Assembly: GCA_946542925.1 (NCBI GenBank)
Contig: CAMNLA010000006.1
Span: 1-64,000 of the forward strand
Origin: UBA4363 sp002393965
Lineage (GTDB): Bacteria; Bacteroidota; Bacteroidia; Bacteroidales; Paludibacteraceae
Direction: 5' to 3'
Length of the DNA: 64,000 nucleotides
A program made the translations under genes and the position numbers. Below the pieces are notes generated by a model. That model was not told the origin of the DNA. It worked only from the letters and a program-made list of their open reading frames with translations, and did no database searches. Of this stretch, positions 1 to 9,960 are shown one piece after another; position 1 is the first letter of the stretch; each line of letters opens with the position of its first letter.

Positions 1-34
1 AAGGTTCAATTTCATTAGTCCTTTTTTCGCCATG

Positions 35-61
35 GCAAAGTTCAAACAAGTTTGACTTTGC
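35..61. repeat. imperfect inverted repeat downstream of the DUF2851 gene
   Basis: The arms GCAAAGTTCAAAC and GTTTGACTTTGC are complementary apart from one bulged base. The repeat lies just beyond the stop codon of the minus-strand gene that ends at 84, so it could end or stabilise that transcript. No run of T follows it on the minus strand, so I do not call it an intrinsic terminator. I see no gene in bases 1-83. Confidence 0.35.
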
Positions 62-83
62 TCATCTGGCTTAACAAAAAGGT

Positions 84-1364
84 TCATTTTTTTACACTCA
101 ACAGCTGACGACCCACTTGACAACGCAAACAGTCCTTTTTGTCGCAATAATATGTTTTCCACTGAATGAGCGCCTGCGAATGAGCTGCACTTCTTGATGC
201 AATACCCAGAGCCTCCCAACCACTTACAATATGGTTCTTCTCTGAAGGTAACATTTCCAAAATCCTCACAGCCTCCTCAGTCCATTCCGGCTTATTCATT
301 TTCTTCCCAAATGCGAATAAAACAGGGACAATAGCGTTAATAATAATACTTCCGATAGCCACCTTTCCTATCTGCTTCTTTCTAATGCGGCTTTCTACTC
401 CGAACAAATAATGTGATTCCCAATAGTCTGACACAAGACATCCTTCGAAAAGACGGATCACATCATTCGTTGTATGATGCTCTAAGATATACGAAAACAA
501 TGGCTGACTCAGTGTGCATAAAAAAGAAGCGAACTGTGCTATACGGACATGAGGAAAATTTTGAGGACGCAAGCGTAACATCCGCCATCTTACACCATCC
601 ATTGGAATCAAAGAAAACTTCTGCTTCAAGAACTGATATTCTACTCTGAGACTATGCAGGTAATCGTCCTCGGAGTTCGCACGATCCATCAAGCCACTTT
701 GACCAAACAACAATGCCTCAACCTGAAAAAGGCTGGAACGATGTTTCCTTATATATGGGAGAGGCAGGGAACGAGCTAAAGACTCAAAATTATCGGCATT
801 CAACCCGAATCCAAAAGATCGAGCCAAGAAAATATACAAAGCATTCTCCCAATCTCCCTTCGTTTGATCCAGCAATTGGCATACTGCTTTTGTTTTTCGC
901 TCCAACCGTTCTGCCAGACAACTATCCATCCATATATGTGCAAAAAGAGGATTAACGGCAGATATCCTATCCGCACACGGTATCCAAAGTCGAGAACTCA
1001 AGAGGGCAGCATATTCATCTTTTACTTTCGGCAAAAGCGGCAAGACGAATTGAGGAATGGGTTTGCCATCCAGGCGCGTTATCTGTTCGTCACACTCATA
1101 TACGACATGCAATATGACATTATCATAGGCGTGGTCGTGTTGGTGTCCATGGCGTCTCCAATCCGAGGCATGGACATGAATTTCCACATTTCCAACCCAA
1201 AGCGTTCCGTTGATTTTAATCTTAGCATTAAAGAAATCGGGTCCGGCATTGCGGTTCAGATCACCCACATGAATCACCTCCAAAGAGGCTCCGTCCGTAG
1301 TATGAAGATCAAGGACAGGAAAGAGTCTTTGTTGCCAAACATATTGCAGAAAATTCTCCTCCAT
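84..1364 (-). CDS. DUF2851 family protein
   Basis: A 426-residue protein of the DUF2851 family, common in Bacteroidota and of unknown biochemical role. The family block is visible near the N-terminus (residues about 35-90, including VGDLNRNAGPDFFNA and NVEIHVHASDW). The C-terminus carries a cysteine cluster of the form C-x4-C-x2-C (YCDKKDCLRC) that could bind metal. I chose the ATG at 1364 because it follows the purine-rich GAAGGAGGAG and opens with the conserved MEENFLQYVW. An in-frame start at 1400 would overlap the neighbouring gene. No signal peptide is seen. It lies 16 bp after the polysaccharide deacetylase gene and is probably co-transcribed with it. Confidence 0.85.
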   Translation of the reverse strand: MEENFLQYVWQQRLFPVLDLHTTDGASLEVIHVGDLNRNAGPDFFNAKIKINGTLWVGNVEIHVHASDWRRHGHQHDHAYDNVILHVVYECDEQITRLDGKPIPQFVLPLLPKVKDEYAALLSSRLWIPCADRISAVNPLFAHIWMDSCLAERLERKTKAVCQLLDQTKGDWENALYIFLARSFGFGLNADNFESLARSLPLPYIRKHRSSLFQVEALLFGQSGLMDRANSEDDYLHSLRVEYQFLKQKFSLIPMDGVRWRMLRLRPQNFPHVRIAQFASFLCTLSQPLFSYILEHHTTNDVIRLFEGCLVSDYWESHYLFGVESRIRKKQIGKVAIGSIIINAIVPVLFAFGKKMNKPEWTEEAVRILEMLPSEKNHIVSGWEALGIASRSAAHSQALIQWKTYYCDKKDCLRCQVGRQLLSVKK

Positions 1365-1380
1365 CTTCCCTACTCCTCCT

Positions 1381-2019
1381 TCAACTTTTGTTCTTGGCAT
1401 TCTCTTCCGACAAAACTCCGAATTGATATCCTTTTCGCTGATAATATTCGATTGCCTCGGGAAGAACAGCTAACGTATTTTTTCTTGCCTTTAACGAGTC
1501 GTGAAAAACCACGATACTCCCGCTACGGCTATACCAATGAATGATTCTCATCACCTGCTTCGGAGAAAGGAAACGATTATAATCACGAGTGATGACATCC
1601 CAAAAAACAACAGTATAGCCATCCCGCTTGAGTGCCTTAAACTGTGAAGGTTTTATTCGTCCGTATGGAGGGCGTACAAGCTTACTAGGGATATATCTTT
1701 CTGCCTTTCGAATGTTGTTCATGTAATAACGGGTGGAGACATCGAAACCTTTGATATGATTAAACGTATGATTTCCCACCGCATGCCCTCTGCGCAGTAT
1801 CTCCTGAAAGAGATCCGGAAATTTCATCACGTTCTCCCCTACGCAAAAGAAAGTTGCCTTTACGTTATAACGATCAAGAATATCCAGGATATTCAGGGTA
1901 TTATCAGGAACAGGGCCATCGTCAAAAGTCAGATAGATTGTCTTCTTCTCTGCGTGCGGACGCCAAACAGCCCCCTTATAATACCATTTCAACAGAAATA
2001 TGGGTCGCTCAACAAACAT
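1381..2019 (-). CDS. polysaccharide deacetylase family protein (NodB homology domain)
   Basis: A 212-residue carbohydrate esterase 4-type deacetylase, expected to remove N-acetyl groups from a cell-wall or other polysaccharide. The hallmarks are complete: TFDDGP at residues 31-36 (catalytic and metal Asp pair), the metal-binding GNHTFNH at 82-88 (His84, His88), RPPYGR near 115 and a terminal FHDS motif near 172. There is no clear signal peptide; the short hydrophobic start may serve as an anchor. It starts 20 bp after the DUF2723 gene stop and precedes the DUF2851 gene by 16 bp, which suggests a three-gene operon. The substrate cannot be read from sequence; peptidoglycan is a reasonable guess. 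Confidence 0.9.
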   Translation of the reverse strand: MFVERPIFLLKWYYKGAVWRPHAEKKTIYLTFDDGPVPDNTLNILDILDRYNVKATFFCVGENVMKFPDLFQEILRRGHAVGNHTFNHIKGFDVSTRYYMNNIRKAERYIPSKLVRPPYGRIKPSQFKALKRDGYTVVFWDVITRDYNRFLSPKQVMRIIHWYSRSGSIVVFHDSLKARKNTLAVLPEAIEYYQRKGYQFGVLSEENAKNKS

Positions 2020-2039
2020 ATCCCGTCAAAAACTATCTG

Positions 2040-5000
2040 CTACTCTGACAAGTAATGATTCAAGAGGGAGACATATTTCTCCTCGAACTGCTTATCTCCA
2101 CTTTCTGATGAAATTCTCACGATTGCATCGAGATAAACAAGTGCCTCATCCCTTACATTCCGTACTGAACTTTTCACGCGAAGCCCCGCAGGAAGATTCT
2201 CCACCCAATTGATCCTTTCTTCTGCCAATTTACCCATTGCAGAGAAGAGTTTCGCACCTTTCGCCTTACTTCCAAGGCGATAATAGAGCCTTCCTAATTG
2301 AATAGACGTATAGTCATTCGGTATCAATCTATCCGGTAAAACTTCCTGGCAGCGATCCAATACCTTGAGGGCCATCTCTCTCTTCTGGTTACTAAGTTGA
2401 TCGTTCTTTCCGCGCAGATCATTTGATTCCTGCAGCAGGGCATCTGCAAGGATGTAGAACATGGCGCGGAAAGTGTGGCACATGCGCAAGTTCGTCTCAT
2501 CAAGATAAATATCCTTTCCCGAATCCAATCCTCCCCAACGGAACTTATTCATCATATTGTCGTACATGAGATTGGTATTGATTATTCCTCCCTCTTTCTG
2601 CATTGGAACAATACGATAAGCCAAACCCTCCTGTTGGAAATTGTTTCGCAATCCCATGTAATAACTCTCACCCACAGTACAGGAGAAATAGATTGGTCGT
2701 TCCCAGTTGTTCTGCGATAACATTTCCAGTATCATCTCTTCATGTTTATACAGCCGACGTCCCAGATGAAGTGTAAGACTTGTCATGAGAGTATCCTCTT
2801 GTCCTACATAATCGGGATGTTCCTTACGATAGGCTTCCACATTCACTGGGATATTCAAGTTACGCGAAGGAATCAGATTGACATCATCATTCAGCAGATA
2901 ATTCTGAATAGCCTCTTTTGCGTCCATTTCCGAGACAACATCTTCCACATTTGCCACATCACGAGTGCCCTGCACATACTGATATCGCTTCCACGAAATC
3001 GGTAATGCTTTCGAATCATAGGCATCGCGTCGCATCTGATCTATATACCAATCCGTCTGTAGATAACTAAGATTACAAACACGGACATCCGTTCGAACCC
3101 CTTCCACTTCCTGAAGATACCATAGCGGGAATGTATCATTGTCACCATTTGTGAAGATCACGGCATTCGGTGCACATGACATCAGATAGTTATAACCGAA
3201 ATCACGACAAGTATAACGATTTGAACGGTCATGGTCATCCCAGTTTTCGGAAGCCATCCGGGCAGGGACAAACAGGCATAACAACGTAGCGAAAACAGCG
3301 GTTAGGTTCGGATTCTTCACCACTTTTCGTAACAGAGTCATCACTCCTAAGACTCCAAATCCAATCCATATGCCAAAGGCGTAGAAAGAGCCGGCATAAG
3401 CATAATCCCGTTCTCGAGGCTGATATGGAGTCTGATTTAGATATAGAACAATTGCCAATCCCGTCATGAAGAAGAACACAAACGTGAGCCAAAAGGACTG
3501 TTTTCCTGCAGAACCCTTTGCCAACTGATACGCCAAACCAAGAATACCCAGTAATAAAGGCAACATAAAGTACACGTTCCTTCCCCTGTTCTCTTTCATA
3601 TCGCTCGGGAGGTTTTCGTAGTCACCTTCGAACAGGCTATCAATAAAAGGGATTCCCGTAAGACACATACCCTGATTCACCTGACCATATCCCTGTATAT
3701 CGTTCTGTCTTCCAGAGAAATTCCACATAAAATATCGCATATACATATACAACACCTGATACCCTATGAAGAATTTCACGTTCTGCCCAAAAGAAGGGAT
3801 ACTTGCGGCAGCGGGCTGTCCAAATGTATTGAATCGAATTTGCCTTCCATTGTAGCCGTCAAATCCACTCCATTCCTTATATGCACTTATATGATTAGCA
3901 TCCGAACTATACATACGAGGGAATACCGTGCAATATTCCGGGACGTACTGATAGTCACGCGTTGTATCCGTTACGACATATCTGTCTTTTTCTGTCGAGT
4001 CTATTTTCTCCTTTGCACTCCAAACTACGTCTTTTGCCTCTGACTTTACGTGCCACCCTCCACTCGGTATTTTCTCCCATAAATAATGAATATCCGTTCC
4101 GTACATTGCCTGATATTGGCTTTGTGGATCTTGTGTTCCATCGTAAAAAAACGGGCCATAAAATAGTGGGCGGTCGCCATACTGCTCCCGATTCAAATAA
4201 CTCTTCAAAGTGAATACATTGTCTGGTGAGTTCTGATCCATCGGAGGATTTGCGGCAGAACGGATTACAATTACAGAATACGAGCTATATCCAACGACCA
4301 CCATTGTCACCGCCAATAGAACCGTATTCAAGACATCCATGCGCACCTTTCCAGCTCGGAATAGATAGACAAGCAGTGCCGCGATCAATAGGAATCCTAT
4401 TAAACGATTTCCAGCAACAAATGGCATACCCGTCATGGTAACACCAAGAACGAATACCAATTTAGAAAGAGTCGTTCCCTCTTTACGATAAGTCAAGAAT
4501 ATTGCCGTCACCAATATCAATACCAAGACAAGGAGGTAGAAAGCAAAACCGCTATTAAACGGCAGACCAAAACTATTCACAAACAAAAGCTCGAACCAAG
4601 ATGCCACCATCACAATACCCGGAATAATACCGTACATCATGAAAAGCAGTATCACGAACGAGATCCCCAATGCAATCAGAGTCCCTTTTACATTCACATT
4701 ATACTTGCGGTAATAATACACTAACGCAATCGCCGGAATGGCCAAAAGATTCAGGAGGTGCACGCCGATAGAAAGACCCATCAAATAAGCTATGAGAATC
4801 AACCAACGGTTGGCATATGGCTCGTCGGCACATTCGTCCCACTTCAAAATAGCCCAAAAAACAATTGCAGTAAACAAGGAAGAAGAGGCATACACTTCTC
4901 CTTCGACCGCTGAGAACCAGAACGTATCAGAGAAAGCAAAAGACAGAGCGCCAATCACACCTGCGCCCATTACAGAAAGAATCTGAGAGGGCGAATATTC

Positions 5001-5333
5001 GCTGTCTTTCGCTGGAGAGATAACCTTTTTTGCCATTAATGTAATGGTCCAAAAAAGGAAAAGAATGGTAAAGGCGCTAGCAAGAGCCGAAAGGCTATTC
5101 ACCATCTTGGCCACTTGCGTGACATCCGATGCAAATAACGTAAAGAAATGGCCCAAAAGCATGAAGAAAGGAGCGCCTGGAGGATGACCGACATCCAACT
5201 TAAAAGCTGTTGCAATAAACTCAGGGCAATCCCAAAAACTAGCAGTCGGCTCCATGGTGGACAGGTAAGTAAAGGCAGCGATGATAAATGTTATCCAGCC
5301 ACATACCTGGTTCCAAAACTTAAACTGATTCAT
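2040..5333 (-). CDS. DUF2723 family polytopic membrane protein
   Basis: A 1097-residue protein with about 12-14 hydrophobic segments in its first ~650 residues, followed by a large soluble C-terminal part. The N-terminus shows the DUF2723 signature: EPTASFWDCPEFI around residues 29-41 and VGHPPGAPFF around 48-57. The fold resembles the membrane glycosyltransferases of the protein-mannosyltransferase type (GT-C), which suggests a lipid-linked sugar donor, but no acceptor can be named. The C-terminal segment is rich in aromatic and Asp residues and may contain helical repeats. A 259-bp gap separates it from parE upstream, and it appears to lead an operon with the deacetylase and DUF2851 genes. 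Confidence 0.85.
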   Translation of the reverse strand: MNQFKFWNQVCGWITFIIAAFTYLSTMEPTASFWDCPEFIATAFKLDVGHPPGAPFFMLLGHFFTLFASDVTQVAKMVNSLSALASAFTILFLFWTITLMAKKVISPAKDSEYSPSQILSVMGAGVIGALSFAFSDTFWFSAVEGEVYASSSLFTAIVFWAILKWDECADEPYANRWLILIAYLMGLSIGVHLLNLLAIPAIALVYYYRKYNVNVKGTLIALGISFVILLFMMYGIIPGIVMVASWFELLFVNSFGLPFNSGFAFYLLVLVLILVTAIFLTYRKEGTTLSKLVFVLGVTMTGMPFVAGNRLIGFLLIAALLVYLFRAGKVRMDVLNTVLLAVTMVVVGYSSYSVIVIRSAANPPMDQNSPDNVFTLKSYLNREQYGDRPLFYGPFFYDGTQDPQSQYQAMYGTDIHYLWEKIPSGGWHVKSEAKDVVWSAKEKIDSTEKDRYVVTDTTRDYQYVPEYCTVFPRMYSSDANHISAYKEWSGFDGYNGRQIRFNTFGQPAAASIPSFGQNVKFFIGYQVLYMYMRYFMWNFSGRQNDIQGYGQVNQGMCLTGIPFIDSLFEGDYENLPSDMKENRGRNVYFMLPLLLGILGLAYQLAKGSAGKQSFWLTFVFFFMTGLAIVLYLNQTPYQPRERDYAYAGSFYAFGIWIGFGVLGVMTLLRKVVKNPNLTAVFATLLCLFVPARMASENWDDHDRSNRYTCRDFGYNYLMSCAPNAVIFTNGDNDTFPLWYLQEVEGVRTDVRVCNLSYLQTDWYIDQMRRDAYDSKALPISWKRYQYVQGTRDVANVEDVVSEMDAKEAIQNYLLNDDVNLIPSRNLNIPVNVEAYRKEHPDYVGQEDTLMTSLTLHLGRRLYKHEEMILEMLSQNNWERPIYFSCTVGESYYMGLRNNFQQEGLAYRIVPMQKEGGIINTNLMYDNMMNKFRWGGLDSGKDIYLDETNLRMCHTFRAMFYILADALLQESNDLRGKNDQLSNQKREMALKVLDRCQEVLPDRLIPNDYTSIQLGRLYYRLGSKAKGAKLFSAMGKLAEERINWVENLPAGLRVKSSVRNVRDEALVYLDAIVRISSESGDKQFEEKYVSLLNHYLSE

Positions 5334-5371
5334 GCTATTATGCTATTGTATTAATTATCACTTCTTTTCCA

Positions 5372-5387
5372 ACCTAAATAATTAGGT
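5372..5387. repeat. short palindrome in the leader of the DUF2723 gene
   Basis: ACCTAA and TTAGGT arms are separated by ATAA. The palindrome lies about 40 bp upstream of the DUF2723 start and downstream of a candidate -7 box, where an operator or a short leader hairpin could sit. Only symmetry and position support it. Confidence 0.25.
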
Positions 5388-5474
5388 CACTCTTCCTTAA
5401 CGGTTTGTTCCTCTCTTCCATCTCTAAATCAGACGTAAGAAGATATACTTGAGGAGTCTGCCTCCAAGGATTTA

Positions 5475-5482
5475 CAAAGATA
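5475..5482 (-). promoter_or_regulatory. candidate -7 box (TATCTTTG) for the DUF2723 operon
   Basis: Read on the minus strand the bases give TATCTTTG, matching the Bacteroidota -7 consensus TAnnTTTG. No good TTTG -33 element is found at 19-21 bp; the nearest is TCTG at 23 bp. It would give a leader of roughly 135 nt. The rest of the 259-bp gap between parE and this gene holds no gene I can support. Confidence 0.4.
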
Positions 5483-5592
5483 AGGCATTTAAGGAAATTA
5501 AATACCAGACGATTGATCAGAAGAAACAGTCTTCCAACACCATCGGTCTGTCCCCAGAAAGGCGTCATACCTTCTATTAAATACAGTTCTCT

Positions 5593-7536
5593 CTACAACA
5601 TATCCTCTTCTACAACCAGATTATCAATAATGAAGTCCTGACGATACTGGGTATTCTTACCCATGTAAAACTCAAGTAAGTCGGATATCAAATCTCCCTT
5701 GGTCAGTTTTACCTGGTCCAGTCTGATCTGGTCTCCGATAAAACCCTTGAATTCCTCAGGAGATATCTCTCCCAAACCTTTGAATCGAGTGATTTCTGGA
5801 TTTGGCTGCATCTCTGCTATTGCCTGCAGACGTTCCTCCTCCGAATAACAATATCGATCAGACAACTCCTTTTTTCCTGATTTACGCACACGGAAAAGAG
5901 GTGTCTGAAGAATATAAACATGCCCTTTCTTAACAAGATCCGGAAAGAACTGGAGAAAGAAAGTAAGCATCAAAAGACGAATATGCATGCCATCCACGTC
6001 AGCATCTGTCGCAATTATTACCTTGTTGTAGCGCAGGCCATCTAAACCATCCTCAATATTCAAGGCCGCCTGTAACAGGTTAAATTCTTCGTTTTCATAG
6101 ATTGTCTTTTTCGTCAGGCCGAAACTATTCAATGGTTTGCCTCGCAAACTGAATACCGCCTGAGTATCGACGTCGCGACATTTCGTGAGCGACCCACTAG
6201 CCGAGTCTCCCTCCGTAATGAAAATAGAAGACTGCTCCATCAACACATTTTTTTGTTCATCCTTTCCACGAGAATCATTGAAATGGAAACGACAATCACG
6301 CAGTTTTCTGTTATGTAAACTTACTTTTTTTGCCCGTTCACGAGCCAGTTTCGTTGTCACTCCGGATATTTCCTTCCGCTCGCGCTCCGACATCTGGATT
6401 TTCTTCAGCAAAACATCAACTACCTCCTGATTCTTATGCAGGAAGTTATCCACTTCCTTCTTTACAAAATCTCCGATGAATTTTGCGACTGTCGGACCAT
6501 TTTTAGTCATATCTTTAGAACCGAGTTTTATTTTCGTCTGGCTTTCAAAAACCGGTTCTTCTACATTAATCGCAATAGCCGCTACCAGTCCGTTTCTAAT
6601 ATCAGATAGTTCCTGATTCTTGTTGTAAAATTCCTTGATCGTCTTTGCCAAACTCTCACGATAAGCACTCTGATGCGTTCCTCCCTGTGTTGTATGCTGT
6701 CCATTAACGAAGGAGTAATATTCTTCTCCATATTGGTCGGTATGAGTGAAGGCAATCTCAATATCTTCCCCTTTGATATGTACAATATCATAAAGTGGTT
6801 CAGTCGAAAGATTTTCCGACAATAAATCTTTCAGACCATTACGCGAATAGAACTTTTTACCATTTAGTATCAGCGAAAGTCCATTATTCAGATAGGCATA
6901 ATTTCTCAGCATTGACTCAATGAACTCCATCTGATAACGATAGTTCAAAAAGATCGTTGGATCCGGCGTGAATTCCACCATTGTTCCATTGCTTTCTTTT
7001 GTTGGTTCCAGATCCCACTCCTTCAGTAATTTTCCTTCGGAGAACTCTGCTTTCTTCACTTGTCCATCGCGGAAACTCCTCACTACAAAACGAGACGACA
7101 AAGCATTTACCGCCTTCGTTCCGACCCCATTTAAACCAACAGACTTCTTAAATGCCTTTGTGTCATATTTTGCACCTGTATTCATAATTGACACAGCAGC
7201 CACCATCTTTCCCAAAGGGATGCCTCGTCCATAATCTCTAACGATTACATATCCATCATTTACCGTAATATCCACAGTATTGCCATGTCCCATTCGGAAT
7301 TCATCAATACAATTATCTATAATTTCCTTGATGAGAACGTAGATTCCATCATCAGCAGAACTTCCATCTCCCAATTTTCCAATATACATACCAGGACGCA
7401 GTCGCACATGACTTAATCCCTCCAGAGTAACAATATTCTCTTCTTTATATTCGACTCCATCATTCACAGACAAACCTTTTGAATCCAAAGTCTCTAAAGA
7501 TTGCATATCTCCTAATTTTTCCTCATTCTCTGCCAT
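5593..7536 (-). CDS. parE: DNA topoisomerase IV subunit B
   Basis: The ATPase subunit of a type IIA topoisomerase, 647 residues. It has the GHKL ATPase motifs (IDNCIDEF, GRGIPLG), the transducer region, the TOPRIM domain (TEGDSASG near residue 440 and DADVDGMHIR) and the C-terminal tail. I assign ParE rather than GyrB because the TOPRIM reads EGDSASG rather than EGDSAGG, because the ATPase motifs diverge from those of the other copy, and because a canonical gyrB is present at 31.4-33.4 kb. The partner parC is not in this window. It starts 58 bp after porZ and is probably the last gene of the aroB-to-parE run. Several in-frame Met codons exist, but the first gives the usual N-terminal length. 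Confidence 0.92.
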   Translation of the reverse strand: MAENEEKLGDMQSLETLDSKGLSVNDGVEYKEENIVTLEGLSHVRLRPGMYIGKLGDGSSADDGIYVLIKEIIDNCIDEFRMGHGNTVDITVNDGYVIVRDYGRGIPLGKMVAAVSIMNTGAKYDTKAFKKSVGLNGVGTKAVNALSSRFVVRSFRDGQVKKAEFSEGKLLKEWDLEPTKESNGTMVEFTPDPTIFLNYRYQMEFIESMLRNYAYLNNGLSLILNGKKFYSRNGLKDLLSENLSTEPLYDIVHIKGEDIEIAFTHTDQYGEEYYSFVNGQHTTQGGTHQSAYRESLAKTIKEFYNKNQELSDIRNGLVAAIAINVEEPVFESQTKIKLGSKDMTKNGPTVAKFIGDFVKKEVDNFLHKNQEVVDVLLKKIQMSERERKEISGVTTKLARERAKKVSLHNRKLRDCRFHFNDSRGKDEQKNVLMEQSSIFITEGDSASGSLTKCRDVDTQAVFSLRGKPLNSFGLTKKTIYENEEFNLLQAALNIEDGLDGLRYNKVIIATDADVDGMHIRLLMLTFFLQFFPDLVKKGHVYILQTPLFRVRKSGKKELSDRYCYSEEERLQAIAEMQPNPEITRFKGLGEISPEEFKGFIGDQIRLDQVKLTKGDLISDLLEFYMGKNTQYRQDFIIDNLVVEEDML

Positions 7537-7594
7537 ATCCTTATTGTATTTAATTCAGTTTTATCCCTTACAATCGGACAAAACCCATAATTTA

Positions 7595-9928
7595 TTAACG
7601 TATTAACAGAAACTTTCCGACACCAGACTTTGTTTCACCTCCGCGTTCTACGGAACCAAGAATAAAATAAACTCCTGCCACAACACGACGTCCAGAGAGA
7701 TTCCGTCCGTCCCAAACAGCGCGTCCACCATTGGATTTTGTACGATAGACAAGATTTCCTGCTGCATCTGTGATTTTCACGAGAGAACCATCAACCAATC
7801 CATCGATTGTAATAACTCCAGTAAAATTCTCTCTTACAGGATTAGGAAAGACCTTGATTTTCTCGAAATCATTCCCTGATTCTGTTGCGTCTGTCTTATA
7901 GGACATCAAGCCCTTATCCGTTGCTATGAACAACTCGCCCGTTTCTTGATCTAGGGCTAGAGAATTGATCTGGTTTGAGATCAGAGGGCTATTTCCTTCG
8001 GTGAAATGCGCAATTTCTTCCGTTCCGTCCTCAGACATGAGCAAAAGTCCCGATGCATTTGTTCCTATCCATTTTCGGTTAGCACCATCAACGACTATTG
8101 CGTTCACTCTCTGACCATCCAGCAGAAAATCAGCATAGTTAGTCCCATCATTACGAGCAATCTTTGGTCTTCTTATTGAATATCCGGCATTAAAGATATT
8201 AGAAACATTCCGAAATTCCATAACCCCATCATCGGTTCCGACCCACACATTTCCATTAAGGTCTTCCGTGTAACAATAGGATGGAGTCACCAAGGTTGAG
8301 TTTCCATCCTGATCAGGAAGATATCGAATCATTCGGAAAGAATGAGCAGAACGATTCTCTGGTTTCCCTTTATCATTAATAACAAGAATACCCCCATCTG
8401 ACCGGGGCCAGTTCATCCATTTAAAGTTATTAGAAGTTACTGTAATGCGATCTGTTCGCCAAGGAGAAGAAAAACCCTCATAGGAATAAGAATACCAATT
8501 ATCATCTTCTGTTTTCACTTTTACTCCGTTAGTCACAAGTGCATTCGTCATCCATAGAGCTCCCTTTTTATCCAAAGCGATTCCCTCAACTGTAACATAG
8601 TCATACGGGGAAGACGGATTCATCGGTTCAATTGTAGAACCGTCTGCGTTTCCATTAAAATAACGGAACAGAGTATCTCCCCGAAACTCATACAAACCAT
8701 CGCGGAACGATGAGATAAAGTAGTGTTGTTTATCTTTTTCATCTAAGGCAATGTGACATAAAGAGATAAAGTAATTGTTGCCACGATAGGCTATAGGGTT
8801 GATGTCCTTCTTAGTTATATTTTTCCACTTTTCATTCTCCAATATCATCAGTGCTCCTTCTGCATTATGATTAGAAGAAAAATTGATTGGTGCTCCTGTT
8901 AATGCATAAAGTCGATTATTGGCATATTCCAAGGAAAACGTTCCGTTTGTATATGGTCCTTCTGGTCTAAACCGTTGTTGCATCTCACCTTCTGTTACCA
9001 TTATCAGTCCCATTGAATCCGCAGCTAACCAATAACTGTCGGCGAGGGCATTATAATTAGCAGCCCGAACCTTCATATCCACAATACTGGAAACGTGCTG
9101 ACAATCCTTAAAACAATCCAACCCAAGCTGATGGCAACAAAGTAAATATTCATTATCTGAGGACGATATGTCATCGTAATGTATTTCGCTCAACAAATTC
9201 CAAATCCTCGCATTATCCGAAAAAAACACCTCTCCTGTCTGCTTCTGAAGATAAAACTTTCCTCCGACAAAAAGAACCTTTTTGTTTTCACCGCCTGGTA
9301 ATGACCCATTTTTGCTCCATTTCTGATAATCCGCCAACAAGGGTTCCTTTCGGGAAGCAGAATAAAGAGCATCAGAAGTCAGGGCATAGATAGAATCTTT
9401 TGTTGTTGTCACCGAAACAACAGGAAGATAGGAACTATTTTGGCCAATAATATAAGTATCTGCTATTTCCTTTTTCGTTGGATTTATCAGCAAAATTCCA
9501 ATCTTATTAGCCAAATAAATAAAACCCTTTTCATCTACGGTCAAAGCATTCGGTGATTTATCGGCCGCGACACTAGAATTTTTCAGTTCAGGAAGATTGA
9601 CAACAGAACCATTGGAATATAGCAAATCGATATTTCCATCGGAATAAGCCAAAACTAACAAGTCAGATATTGCATCGTATTTTATACATCTAATATCACT
9701 ACCATTCAACCCTGTTACCTTAGAATAGGTTGCAATACTCTTATCGCTTTTATTTACAGAAAACAGCGAATTATCCCCCAGGGCATATACCAAATCCCCA
9801 CCATCTTCCACCGTTGTCACACATGTATACGAATAATGGGTTTTCCATTCTCCGGTCCGTAGTTGAGCAACTACATGCAGAACAGAAAAGAAAGGAAAAA
9901 GGGCAACAAGGAGAATCTGATATTTCAT
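7595..9928 (-). CDS. porZ: type IX secretion system protein PorZ (two beta-propellers plus T9SS C-terminal domain)
   Basis: A 777-residue exported protein that matches PorZ of Porphyromonas gingivalis in length and architecture. A signal peptide covers about residues 1-21 (ends VVAQ). Two-component-regulator-like propeller repeats fill about 25-680 (examples: GNVWVGTDDGVMEF, NRKWIGTNASGLLLM, TGELFIATDKGLMSY). A T9SS-type C-terminal domain occupies about 690-777, beginning KVFPNPVRENF and containing GVYFILGS. PorZ is known to act at the cell surface with the attachment complex, delivering anionic LPS to T9SS cargo. The family match is from recall of architecture, not a search. It lies 32 bp after rdgB and 58 bp before parE, so it is expressed within a housekeeping run. 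Confidence 0.82.
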   Translation of the reverse strand: MKYQILLVALFPFFSVLHVVAQLRTGEWKTHYSYTCVTTVEDGGDLVYALGDNSLFSVNKSDKSIATYSKVTGLNGSDIRCIKYDAISDLLVLAYSDGNIDLLYSNGSVVNLPELKNSSVAADKSPNALTVDEKGFIYLANKIGILLINPTKKEIADTYIIGQNSSYLPVVSVTTTKDSIYALTSDALYSASRKEPLLADYQKWSKNGSLPGGENKKVLFVGGKFYLQKQTGEVFFSDNARIWNLLSEIHYDDISSSDNEYLLCCHQLGLDCFKDCQHVSSIVDMKVRAANYNALADSYWLAADSMGLIMVTEGEMQQRFRPEGPYTNGTFSLEYANNRLYALTGAPINFSSNHNAEGALMILENEKWKNITKKDINPIAYRGNNYFISLCHIALDEKDKQHYFISSFRDGLYEFRGDTLFRYFNGNADGSTIEPMNPSSPYDYVTVEGIALDKKGALWMTNALVTNGVKVKTEDDNWYSYSYEGFSSPWRTDRITVTSNNFKWMNWPRSDGGILVINDKGKPENRSAHSFRMIRYLPDQDGNSTLVTPSYCYTEDLNGNVWVGTDDGVMEFRNVSNIFNAGYSIRRPKIARNDGTNYADFLLDGQRVNAIVVDGANRKWIGTNASGLLLMSEDGTEEIAHFTEGNSPLISNQINSLALDQETGELFIATDKGLMSYKTDATESGNDFEKIKVFPNPVRENFTGVITIDGLVDGSLVKITDAAGNLVYRTKSNGGRAVWDGRNLSGRRVVAGVYFILGSVERGGETKSGVGKFLLIR

Positions 9929-9960
9929 TTTATATAATTATTTACGTGGAAGAAAAGAGG

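Noticed and set aside
864..1544. 226-residue open frame on the plus strand
   Set aside because: It lies opposite the DUF2851 and deacetylase genes and its translation has no family features.
5374..5568. 64-residue open frame between parE and the DUF2723 gene
   Set aside because: It covers the candidate -7 box of the DUF2723 operon, has no ribosome-binding site and its translation does not resemble a protein I know.
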